Shown here one piece after another: positions 8,379 through 15,428 of a DNA stretch of 35,741 nt. Each line of letters starts with the position of its first letter. Position 1 is the first letter of the stretch. The translations under genes and the position numbers were made by a program. The notes beneath the pieces are model-generated. The model did not search any database, was not told where the DNA came from, and was given only the letters and a program-made list of their open reading frames with translations. The stretch comes from Streptomyces lonarensis. GTDB lineage: Bacteria; Actinomycetota; Actinomycetes; Streptomycetales; Streptomycetaceae. The stretch spans positions 1 through 35,741 of the forward strand of contig NZ_JAAVJD010000032.1 of assembly GCF_012033735.1 (NCBI RefSeq). The letters run 5' to 3'.

Positions 8379-9509
8379 TCAACCGGGCAAGGGCAGCGCC
8401 AGCAGCAGGGTCGTCAGCCAGGTCAGTGGCGCGAAGACGGCGAGCAGCGTCCCCGCCCGCACCAGGCGGGTGCGGCGCAGCAGGCGCGGTGACGCACCCA
8501 GCTCCCGCAACGTCCGGGTGACAGGGGCGCGCGCCGACCGGAGCGTCGCCGCCGTCGTCAACGCCGCCCCGCCCACGGCGACGAGCACCACCGCCGCCCC
8601 GAGCGCTCCCAGGACACCGAACGGGGCCGAGCCTGCCTCGGCGGGGCCGAGCCCCGCCACCACGAAGAGCGCGGCCAGCGTGACCGCGACGGTCCCCAGC
8701 TGCATCCCCAGCCGGCCCGCCTCCTTCTGGAGGCTGCGCCCCGCCAGCAGCCGAAGCGCCCCGGGGCTGCCCACCGTCAGCAGCCGTGACGCCGCCTGCG
8801 CCAGGCCCGGCGAGGCGAGCATCACTCCCGCCAGGCTGAGCACCCACCCCGCCGGCACGCCGGACGGGACGCCGCCGAGCGGGCCGGGCAACTCAGTTTC
8901 CCCGCCCCCCGACACCGCCGCCGCGTAGCCGCTGACCGCGGCGCCCGCCGCGATGAGGGCGGCTCCCCACGGCAGCGCCGCGGTCGCGGCCCCGGCCTCG
9001 CGCTCGGGCACCGCCAGGGCGGCGGCCAGCGCGACCGTCATCGGCACCACAGCCAGCAACGTCAGCGCGCCACCCAGCGGCGCGCGCCCGCCGTCCGCGG
9101 GCAGCCCCAGCCCCGCCCCGTCGAACAGCGCCGGCGACCCGAGACGATCCGTCAACTGGAGGAAGAGCAGCAGCGCGAGGAGTGCGCCGATCCCGGCAGC
9201 GAGTGTGGTGGAGAGCGCGGCGTGCGTCCGTTGCCGCGCCGCACCCAGGCTGACGGCGTCCAACGCGGAGCGCGGCTCACCGACCGGGTCGGCGCGCGCC
9301 ACCGAGGCGGCGAGTTGCGCGGTCGCGGCGATCGGAAGCGCGCACCAGGCGAGCAGCGCCAGCCCCTGGGCCGCGTTCTCCGGCGCGGCGGCGGCGTGCG
9401 CCAGGGTGGCGAGCAGCAGGAAGCCGGCGCCCGCCGCCGCGCCCGCCAACACCAGTCGGCGCAGCTGTGCATGGGGCCGCGCCCCGCGGACTAGGCGGAG
9501 AGAGAGCAT
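8379..9509 (-). CDS. ABC transporter permease, FtsX/MacB-like, truncated architecture
   Basis: A 376-residue membrane protein with about eight hydrophobic helices and low-complexity Ala/Leu/Gly segments. Two regions (RSARAPVTRTLRELGASPRL near the C-terminus and the DAVSLGAARQRTHAALS segment in the first half) resemble the cytoplasmic coupling loop before the last helices of FtsX-type permeases. The large extracytoplasmic domain of MacB is absent. The ATG at 9509 lies inside the end of the ATPase gene (19-base overlap), so the two are translationally coupled and probably form one complex. Substrate is unknown; the family exports lipids, peptides or antibiotics, or acts as a sensor. Confidence 0.7.
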   Translation of the reverse strand: MLSLRLVRGARPHAQLRRLVLAGAAAGAGFLLLATLAHAAAAPENAAQGLALLAWCALPIAATAQLAASVARADPVGEPRSALDAVSLGAARQRTHAALSTTLAAGIGALLALLLFLQLTDRLGSPALFDGAGLGLPADGGRAPLGGALTLLAVVPMTVALAAALAVPEREAGAATAALPWGAALIAAGAAVSGYAAAVSGGGETELPGPLGGVPSGVPAGWVLSLAGVMLASPGLAQAASRLLTVGSPGALRLLAGRSLQKEAGRLGMQLGTVAVTLAALFVVAGLGPAEAGSAPFGVLGALGAAVVLVAVGGAALTTAATLRSARAPVTRTLRELGASPRLLRRTRLVRAGTLLAVFAPLTWLTTLLLALPLPG

Positions 9510-10216
9510 GCGGAGCCTGTCGCCGATGTCGGATCGTCGGTCCCGGTGATGCGGCCGTCGAGCAGTCGCACCGCGCGGTCGGCCAACGGGGCGACCTCCT
9601 CCTCGCGGCCGGTGATGACCGTGGTGATGTCGTGCGACCGCGCGGCCGCCACCAGGGTGCGGAGCGCCTGCACCCGGTCGCCCTGGTGCAGCGGCGCCGC
9701 GGGCTCGTCCGCGAAGAGCACCGCCGGGCCGTGCACCAGTGCCCGCGCGATGGCCACCCGCTGCTGCCGGTGACGCGGCAGTTGCGCCGGCCGCTTGCGC
9801 GCGCAGTCCCCGGCGTCCAGTCGCTCCAGCCATTCGGTCGCGGCCCGACGGGCCTTGCGGTGTCCGGTGCCGTTGAGGAGCAGGGGGAGCGCGACGTTCT
9901 CCCAACCCGTCAGCTCGGGCAGCAGCTCCGGGGTGTCGGAGACCCTGCCGAAGCGTTCGCGGCGAAGTCGGTCGCGAACCCCGGCGGGGAGCTCGTGCAC
10001 GGGGATGTCGTCGAACCACACCTCTCCGCGGTGCGGGAGCAGGCCGGCGAGGCACCCCAGGAGGGTGGTCTTGCCGCTGCCTCGGGGCCCGGTCAAGGCG
10101 ACGATCTCGCCCTTGGCGACCGACAGCTCCACGTCCTGGAGGGCGGTGGTGCCCTCACGGACGCAGTGCAGCTCGCGTGTCCACAGCATGTCGTTGTCGG
10201 ATGAGGCGGCGCTCAC
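9491..10216 (-). CDS. Degenerate ABC ATP-binding protein (LolD/MacB-like), likely impaired in hydrolysis
   Basis: A 241-residue protein in the LolD/MacB subclass by overall pattern (LLPELTGWENVALPLLL, QQRVAIARALVHGPAVLFADEPA). Walker A GPRGSGKTT (43-51) and Walker B AVLFADEP (165-172) are intact. The Q-loop Gln is replaced (GRVSDTPELL). The LSGGQ signature reads LPRHRQQ (146-152). The D-loop SALD/GALD is APLH. The switch His is missing (ITGREEE where ITHD is expected). The protein may bind ATP but hydrolyse it poorly or not at all. The GTG at 10216 is preceded by GGAGGT at the right distance (10223-10228 on the plus strand). It overlaps the partner permease gene. Confidence 0.8.
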   Translation of the reverse strand: MSAASSDNDMLWTRELHCVREGTTALQDVELSVAKGEIVALTGPRGSGKTTLLGCLAGLLPHRGEVWFDDIPVHELPAGVRDRLRRERFGRVSDTPELLPELTGWENVALPLLLNGTGHRKARRAATEWLERLDAGDCARKRPAQLPRHRQQRVAIARALVHGPAVLFADEPAAPLHQGDRVQALRTLVAAARSHDITTVITGREEEVAPLADRAVRLLDGRITGTDDPTSATGSACSLSA

Positions 10217-10247
10217 CGGGGCACCTCCGCTGGTCGGCAGGTCAGCG

Positions 10248-10275
10248 ACAGTACCAACGCGACATGTGGGATCAC
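10248..10275 (-). promoter_or_regulatory. Possible promoter of the degenerate ABC pair
   Basis: On the minus strand, GTGATC and TACTGT are 16 bases apart, about 30 bases upstream of the GTG start. This is only a pattern match. Confidence 0.25.
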
Positions 10276-10473
10276 GGTCGTGGAATCGGTCGTGCCGCGA
10301 TAAACGCCGCAGATGCAGCCGTATGGGGGTGTTCGGTGCGGCGCGTCGCGCAACGGTGGGTGCGTCGGCGAAAAGAACCAGCCAGACCACCGTTCGCGGG
10401 CAGGTTCGCGGTGTCACCGACCGTGAACCGCAAGGTTTGTTGTCGAGGGTTCCGAACTCGGTGGTTGTTCCGG

Positions 10474-10503
10474 TGTCCATCCGGCGGTCGCGTGCATAGG
10501 CTG
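10474..10503 (+). promoter_or_regulatory. Predicted promoter of the 10542 aldehyde dehydrogenase gene
   Basis: GTGTCC (10474-10479) and TAGGCT (10498-10503) are 18 bases apart; TAGGCT is a common streptomycete -10 form. A start site near 10510 would leave a leader of about 30 bases containing AGGAGGGG (10530-10537). Confidence 0.45.
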
Positions 10504-10541
10504 GGGTTCCAGACCCGTGCAAAGCGAGCAGGAGGGGTGCC

Positions 10542-11975
10542 GTGACCAGCGAACTGCGTCGGCTCCGCAACTACATCGACGGAGAGTTCCGGGACGCCCG
10601 GGACGGCCGGACCACCGAGGTGATCGACCCGGTGACGGGCAAGGCTTACGCCACCGCGCCGCTCTCCGGTGCTGCGGACGTGGATGCCGCGATGACTGCG
10701 GCGGCGGCCGCGTTCCCGGCCTGGCGCGACGCCACCCCCGCCACCCGCCAGTTGGCGCTGCTGCGGATCGCGGACGCGTTCGAGGAGCGCGCCGACGAAC
10801 TGCTGGCGATCGAGTGCGAGAACACGGGCAAGCCCCTCGAGCTGACGCGCGAGGAGGAGCTGCCGATGATGCTGGAGCAGATCCGCTTCTTCGCCGGTGC
10901 CGCCCGGATGCTGGAGGGCAAGTCCGCCGGCGAGTACATGTCGGGGCTCACCTCCTTCGTCCGGCGTGAGCCGATCGGGGTCTGTGCGCAGGTGGCGCCG
11001 TGGAACTACCCGGTGATGATGGCGGTGTGGAAGTTCGCCCCGGCGCTCGCGGCCGGCAACACCGTGGTGCTCAAGCCGTCCGACACCACTCCCGCGTCCG
11101 CCGTGTTCGCGGCGGAGCTCATCGGCGCGGTGCTGCCCAAGGGAGTCTTCAACGTCGTCTGCGGCCACCGCGACACCGGACGGCTGATGGTGGAGCACGA
11201 GGTCCCCGCGATGGCGTCCATCACGGGCTCCGTCCGCGCCGGTATGGAGGTCGCAGCCAGCGCCGCCAAGGACCTCAAGCGCGTCCACCTCGAACTCGGC
11301 GGCAAGGCGCCGTGCCTGGTGTTCGGGGACGCCGACCTCGACGCCGCGGTGGAGGGCATCCGTGACGCCGGCTTCTTCAACGCCGGCCAGGACTGCACCG
11401 CGGCGACCCGGGTCCTCGTACAGGACTCGGTGCACGACGCCTTCGTGGAGGCCCTGGTCAAGGCGGCCGGAGAGGTCCGGACGGGAGACGTCACCGACCC
11501 CGACTGCTTCTACGGGCCGCTCAACAACGCGAGTCACCTGGAGAAGGTTGCCGGCTTCGTCGACCGACTCCCCGCTCACGCGAAGGTGCAGACCGGCGGC
11601 CACCGCGTCGGGGACCAGGGCTACTTCTACGCGCCGACCGTGGTGACGGGGCTGCGCCAGGACGACGAGATCATCCAGAACGAGGTGTTCGGGCCGGTCA
11701 TCACGGTCCAGCGCTTCAGCGACGACGCGCAGGCGCTGGAGTGGGCCAACGGCGTCGACTACGCGCTCGCCTCCTCCGTCTGGACGACCGACCACAAGCG
11801 CGCCATGCGGATGTCCAAGGCGCTCGACTTCGGCTGCGTCTGGATCAACACCCACATTCCACTCGTCGGGGAGATGCCGCACGGGGGCTTCAAGAAGTCC
11901 GGCTACGGCAAGGACCTCTCGGCGTACGGCCTGGAGGACTACACGCGGGTGAAGCACGTGATGACGGCTCTCTGA
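10542..11975 (+). CDS. Aldehyde dehydrogenase, gamma-aminobutyraldehyde type
   Basis: NAD(P)-dependent oxidation of an aldehyde to an acid; closest in pattern to gamma-aminobutyraldehyde / aminoaldehyde dehydrogenases of putrescine breakdown. The 477-residue protein has ALDH landmarks in order: APWNYPVMMAVWKFAPALAAGN, KPSDTTPAS, ITGSVRAG, ELGGK with Glu251 as general base, and catalytic Cys285 in GQDCTAATR. The C-terminal block MPHGGFKKSGYGKDLS is also present. The GTG at 10542 has AGGAGGGG just upstream. The gene is monocistronic, with its own promoter and a 16-bp terminator. Together with gabT at 15429 it could complete putrescine to GABA to succinate semialdehyde. The exact substrate is inferred. 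Confidence 0.85.
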   Translation: MTSELRRLRNYIDGEFRDARDGRTTEVIDPVTGKAYATAPLSGAADVDAAMTAAAAAFPAWRDATPATRQLALLRIADAFEERADELLAIECENTGKPLELTREEELPMMLEQIRFFAGAARMLEGKSAGEYMSGLTSFVRREPIGVCAQVAPWNYPVMMAVWKFAPALAAGNTVVLKPSDTTPASAVFAAELIGAVLPKGVFNVVCGHRDTGRLMVEHEVPAMASITGSVRAGMEVAASAAKDLKRVHLELGGKAPCLVFGDADLDAAVEGIRDAGFFNAGQDCTAATRVLVQDSVHDAFVEALVKAAGEVRTGDVTDPDCFYGPLNNASHLEKVAGFVDRLPAHAKVQTGGHRVGDQGYFYAPTVVTGLRQDDEIIQNEVFGPVITVQRFSDDAQALEWANGVDYALASSVWTTDHKRAMRMSKALDFGCVWINTHIPLVGEMPHGGFKKSGYGKDLSAYGLEDYTRVKHVMTAL

Positions 11976-11988
11976 GGGCTCGGGGCGG

Positions 11989-12023
11989 GTCGGTGGAGGG
12001 CGGGGAGCCCGCCCTCCACCGAC
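11989..12023 (+). terminator. Terminator of the aldehyde dehydrogenase gene
   Basis: Perfect 16-bp stem GTCGGTGGAGGGCGGG / CCCGCCCTCCACCGAC with a 3-base GAG loop, 14 bases after the stop codon. This is the clearest terminator-type hairpin in the window. Confidence 0.85.
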
Positions 12024-12276
12024 GTTCGGGCGCCCTTCCGACGGTGAGCCGCCGCGTGCGAGCGGCGCGCGGAGACAACCGTGCGCCGCCTCCGCCGCCC
12101 CCGCACGGGGCCGTCACGCAGCGCTACCTGCGGTCCGGGGTGCCTGTGGGGCGGATGTTGGCCGGATGGGCATGTGTGGCGAGATCGCATGCTTGCTACG
12201 TTCGGTCGCTGTCCCGATGCGCTGGGCCACCTGACCGGCGCGGAGGGCCCACCCCCACACCCGAAGGGAAGACACC

Positions 12277-12432
12277 ATGCGCAACCTCACCCGGAACCGC
12301 GCCGCGACCCGTCTCGCCGTCGTCCTCGCCGCTCTCGGCATGTTCGCCGGTGGCGCTGCCGCCACGGCGGCGGCAGCGGACCAGCCGCAGTCCAGCCACT
12401 GCGACCCCGTCCCCGGCGGCTGGCTCTGCTGA
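12277..12432 (+). CDS. Small secreted peptide precursor with two-cysteine C-terminus (51 aa)
   Basis: A short gene with GAAGGGA 7-8 bases before its ATG and about nine in ten codons ending in G or C. The product begins MRNLTRNRAATR, then a hydrophobic Ala/Leu/Gly core (residues 13-30) and an Ala run, a typical Sec signal. Cleavage after the Ala run would release DQPQSSHCDPVPGGWLC, about 17 residues ending in Cys. The two Cys enclose D-P-V-P-G-G-W-L and could form a disulfide loop. I do not recognise the family. Function could be a signalling, structural or antimicrobial peptide; none is shown. It is flanked by an upstream terminator and a downstream hairpin, so it is its own unit. The degenerate ABC pair lies 2 kb away. 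Confidence 0.7.
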   Translation: MRNLTRNRAATRLAVVLAALGMFAGGAAATAAAADQPQSSHCDPVPGGWLC

Positions 12433-12442
12433 TCCGCTGAGC

Positions 12443-12488
12443 GCCCCGTGCGGTGCCCCTGCCCGCGAGCCGGGGCTTCGCACGGGGC
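12443..12488. terminator. Nested hairpin, bidirectional terminator
   Basis: Outer arms GCCCCGTGCG (12443-12452) and CGCACGGGGC (12479-12488) are perfectly complementary. Inner arms GCCCC (12455-12459) and GGGGC (12472-12476) extend the stem. It lies between the small peptide gene and the convergent GDPD gene. Both arms carry the recurring octamer. Confidence 0.7.
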
Positions 12489-12544
12489 TACGGACGGGCC
12501 GGCGCGCCGGCCCGAGCGGGCCCGGTGGAGCCGGGCGCCCCGGC

Positions 12545-13282
12545 TCACGGCATGCGCAGGTCCGGTCGGCCGTCGACCTGGTCGATCTCCTGTCGCAGCA
12601 CCGCCACGCGATTGGAGGTGATGGCATCGACCCCGAGGCCCATCAGGCGGCGCATGGTTCGCCGCGTGTCCGCGGTCCAGGCGCCGACGAGGTAGCCGCG
12701 CTCGTGCGCCCGCTCCACGAGCCGCCGGTCGACCAACCCGAAGCGGAGGTTGAGCCAGGACGGCGCGATGTCCGCCAGCAGACTGCGACGGATCGGCGTC
12801 GGGAGCTTCCACGTCAGCGCGATGTCCGCGGCCGAGTCGTGCTCCCGCACGGTCCGCAGGGCCGCCGGGTCGCCGCAGTACCTCACCCGCCCCATGGAGC
12901 CGTCCTCCCGCACCGTCGCGACGGCCTCACGCGCCGTGTCGACGTCCGGCTCGGGAAGGTCGATCAGAGTGAGGCGGGGGAACGTGGCCGCCAAGGCCTG
13001 TCGCAACGTGGGAACGGCCCCGTCGCAGGCCTCGGCGACCTCGGCGAGCGTCAGCTCGCGGACGGGGCGGTCGTGCCCCCAGATGCGCTTCAGCCCGGGG
13101 TCGTGCAGCACCACCGGTACACCGTCCCGGGTCAGCCGGACGTCGAGTTCGACCGCGTCCGCGCCGGCGTCCAGCGCCGACCGGAACGAGGCCACCGTGT
13201 TCTCCGGGTGGTGGAAGGGGTCGCCCCGGTGGGCGATCGCCAGCACGGGGCGGGGCTCGGCCCCCGCCACGGGGGCCGTCAC
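12545..13282 (-). CDS. Glycerophosphodiester phosphodiesterase (GDPD family)
   Basis: Cleaves glycerophosphodiesters (deacylated phospholipids) to glycerol-3-phosphate and an alcohol; no signal peptide, so cytoplasmic. The 245-residue protein shows AHRGDPFHHPENT near the start and VELDVRLTRDGVPVVLHDP (metal and phosphate ligands). The C-terminal pattern LVGAWTADTRRTMRRLMGLGVDAITSNRV is that of a bacterial GDPD TIM barrel. The usual IE-x-K strand reads LIDLPEP, a conservative Glu to Asp change plus loss of the Lys. The GTG at 13282 overlaps the TGA of the upstream gene (GTGA) and has AGGAA before it. An ATG at 13306 would add 8 residues but lacks a ribosome-binding site. Confidence 0.85.
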   Translation of the reverse strand: MTAPVAGAEPRPVLAIAHRGDPFHHPENTVASFRSALDAGADAVELDVRLTRDGVPVVLHDPGLKRIWGHDRPVRELTLAEVAEACDGAVPTLRQALAATFPRLTLIDLPEPDVDTAREAVATVREDGSMGRVRYCGDPAALRTVREHDSAADIALTWKLPTPIRRSLLADIAPSWLNLRFGLVDRRLVERAHERGYLVGAWTADTRRTMRRLMGLGVDAITSNRVAVLRQEIDQVDGRPDLRMP

Positions 13283-14346
13283 GTCGGTTCCTGGGTGCGT
13301 CGCCATGACGTCAGGTAAGCGTCGATCTCCCGCGTGAGGCGTGATTTCGCGGGCGTGTCGAGGAACGAGGCCTGAACCGCGTTCCGTGCGAGGCCGGCGA
13401 GACCCGCTTCGTCCAGGTTCAGCAGTTCCGCCGCGACCACGTACTCGGTGGTGAGGTCGGTGCCGAACATGGGCGGGTCGTCGCTGTTGACGGTCACCGG
13501 AACGCCGGCCGCCACGAGCCGGGGCAGCGGGTGCTCGGCCAGCGACGGGGTCGAACGTGTCGCCACGTTGGACGTGGGGCACACCTCCAGTGGAATCTCG
13601 TGCTCGGCGAGGTGCTGCAGCAACCGCGGGTCGTCCACCGAGCGAATGCCGTGGCCGATGCGCTCGGCCCGCAGTTCGATCAGCGCGTCCCACACCGACT
13701 GCGCGTCGCTGGACTCACCCGCGTGCGGCACGCTGTGGAGGCCCTCCGCGATGGCGCGGTCGAAGTAGGGCTTGAACTGGCCGCGCGGGACCCCGATCTC
13801 CGGTCCGCCGAGCCCGAAGGAGACCAGGCCCTCGGGGCGCAGTTCGCACGCCATGCGCGCTGTCGCCTCCGCCGCGGGCAGGCCCAGCTCGCCCGGGATG
13901 TCGAAGCACCAGGCCAGCTCGATGCCGAGGTCGCGGGCCGCGGTGCAGCGTGCGTCCTCCAGCGCCTCCATGACGGCCTCCTCGGGGATGCCGCGCTTGG
14001 TCATGCCGTAGGGCGTGACCGTGAGTTCGGCGTACCGGATCTGCTGCGCCGCCATGTCCCGGGCCACCTCGTAGGTGAGCATCCGGACGTCCTCGGCGTC
14101 CCGGATCAGGTCGACGACCGACACGTAGATCTCGATGAAGTGCGCGAAGTCGCGGAAGGTGAAGTACTCGGCCAGCGCGGCCGGGTCCTTGGGTACGGGG
14201 GAGTCCGGGTGGCGGGCGGCCAGCTCCGCCACGATCCTGGGCGAGGCCGATCCCACGTGGTGGACGTGCAGCTCGCTCTTGGGCAGGTCCGCGGTGAACG
14301 CACGGAGCGAGGCGCGGTCCGGTGGGGTTGCCGGGGCCTGGTCCAC
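13279..14346 (-). CDS. mqnX: Adenosine deaminase superfamily; probable aminodeoxyfutalosine deaminase
   Basis: Zn-dependent deaminase. The family fold is clear: ELHVHHVGSASP (His27, His29 as zinc ligands), SFGLGGPEIG, VPHAGES (His and catalytic Glu), ERIGHGIRS, and VTVNSDDPPMFGT (Asp ligands). The HHVGSASPRIVAELAARHP variant matches my memory of the streptomycete enzyme (SCO5662). That enzyme deaminates 6-amino-6-deoxyfutalosine to futalosine in the alternative menaquinone pathway, rather than adenosine (whose deaminases read HxHLDG). The 355-residue start is the GTG at 14346, with AAGGAGA 7 bases upstream; the longer in-frame ATG at 14406 lacks one. The TGA overlaps the GDPD start, so the two are co-transcribed. 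Fold certain, substrate likely. Confidence 0.85.
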   Translation of the reverse strand: MDQAPATPPDRASLRAFTADLPKSELHVHHVGSASPRIVAELAARHPDSPVPKDPAALAEYFTFRDFAHFIEIYVSVVDLIRDAEDVRMLTYEVARDMAAQQIRYAELTVTPYGMTKRGIPEEAVMEALEDARCTAARDLGIELAWCFDIPGELGLPAAEATARMACELRPEGLVSFGLGGPEIGVPRGQFKPYFDRAIAEGLHSVPHAGESSDAQSVWDALIELRAERIGHGIRSVDDPRLLQHLAEHEIPLEVCPTSNVATRSTPSLAEHPLPRLVAAGVPVTVNSDDPPMFGTDLTTEYVVAAELLNLDEAGLAGLARNAVQASFLDTPAKSRLTREIDAYLTSWRRTQEPT

Positions 14347-14606
14347 GAGTGTCTCTCCTTCACTGGCGGTGCCGCCCCGAGCCCTGCTGCCCGGTGGCGG
14401 GGCCACCGCGCGGGCGGCGGAGCCATGGTAGGCGGAGGCCGTCGGGAAGCCGCCGGGCGGCCTCCGCCCAGCCCTGCCGTTGTGTGATGCATGTCACTCA
14501 CCAATCCGGCGTTCCTGCCGCGATCCCGCGTAAGGGATTCCGCTGGTGCGCCTCTTCCACTCGACGAGACAGCGGCCCCACGGGGCCCGGCGGGAGGAGA
14601 GCGGCG

Positions 14607-15218
14607 ATGAGCAGGTTGGTCGGTACCAGCGGAGCTGTGCTGTGGCTGGCGGCGGCGGCTGCCGACCCGGAGCGCTGTCGTCGCCGTTGGGCGCGGCGCG
14701 GGGGAGAGCTGGTCGAGTTGTGCGCGGGGACGCGGTGGGACGCGCTCGTCCTCCCCGCGCCACTCGGGCTGGAATCGCTCGCGGTGCTCCACCGGACCGG
14801 GGTCCGGGTCGGCCCCGTCCTGTTCGACCGTGGGGCGGGCTCGGTGAGCTACCTGGTGGCGGCAGGCGCCTCGGGGGCCTGGGTGGGGACGGGCGTCCGA
14901 ACGCTGGGGGCCGGCGCCCGCCTGGCGGTGCCCCGCCCCGACGCGGCCGGCGGCGAGGTCCGCTGGCTGGTGCCGCCGGACGGCAGCGGCTCCCTGACCG
15001 ACCTCGGCAGGCTGGAGTCAGCCATGCACGAGGCGGTTGCGCTCGGGGTCCGCCTCGCGGGGCCGAGCCGCCGCCCCGTGCGGGGCGCGCGGTCCGCAAC
15101 GGGGATGCACCGAGCCCCCGCCCCGTGCGGAACGGGACCTGACGCCCTCCGGCCCGGCTGGCTCGGCGTCGGCGCGGCCGGCCCGGGGGAGAAGGGAGGC
15201 GGTGCCACGCCCTCCTGA
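14607..15218 (+). CDS. Conserved actinobacterial protein of unknown function
   Basis: Divergent from the deaminase gene, with GGGAGGAGA (14592-14600) just before the ATG. The 203-residue product has an N-terminal domain (about 1-145). Recognisable strands include WLAAAAADPERCRRRWAR, WDALVLPAPLGLESLAVLHR, GPVLFDRGAGSVSYLV, WVGTGVRTLGAGARLAVP and VRWLVPPDGSGSLTDLGRLE. Similar small proteins occur widely in Streptomyces, sometimes labelled primase-polymerase-like; no catalytic motif is visible to me. The last 55-60 residues are low-complexity Arg/Pro/Gly, and their DNA holds two copies of the intergenic octamer (15074, 15121). The tail may therefore be recent read-through into intergenic sequence. 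Confidence 0.65.
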   Translation: MSRLVGTSGAVLWLAAAAADPERCRRRWARRGGELVELCAGTRWDALVLPAPLGLESLAVLHRTGVRVGPVLFDRGAGSVSYLVAAGASGAWVGTGVRTLGAGARLAVPRPDAAGGEVRWLVPPDGSGSLTDLGRLESAMHEAVALGVRLAGPSRRPVRGARSATGMHRAPAPCGTGPDALRPGWLGVGAAGPGEKGGGATPS

Positions 15219-15240
15219 GGGGGCCACCGGCCCGCCCGGA

Positions 15241-15269
15241 GCGCGGCTGCGGAGTCGCCGCAGCCGCGC
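15241..15269 (+). terminator. Terminator after the unknown-function gene
   Basis: Perfect 12-bp stem GCGCGGCTGCGG / CCGCAGCCGCGC with loop AGTCG, 22 bases past the stop codon. Confidence 0.75.
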
Positions 15270-15370
15270 GAGGGCCGGCCACACCGTACCGCTCCGGTCA
15301 CCGACTGCCGACGCGGTGCGACCTGCCGCATCGGCTCCGGAGCGGAGGTCGGCCTCCCCGCGCCGTCGCA

Positions 15371-15417
15371 CGTGGTGGGGTGCCCCCGCGCCGTGCCGGA
15401 CGGTGCACCCCACCACG
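15371..15417 (-). terminator. Terminator of gabT
   Basis: Perfect 13-bp stem CGTGGTGGGGTGC / GCACCCCACCACG with a 21-base loop, ending 11 bases beyond the gabT stop on the minus strand. With 15241-15269 it separates the convergent genes. Confidence 0.75.
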
Positions 15418-15428
15418 CCGTCGCGCGG

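Noticed and set aside
10217..10570. Longer ABC ATPase reaching upstream into the aldehyde dehydrogenase gene
   Set aside because: GGAGGT directly before the GTG at 10216 fixes the start, and the extension overlaps the divergent promoter and gene.
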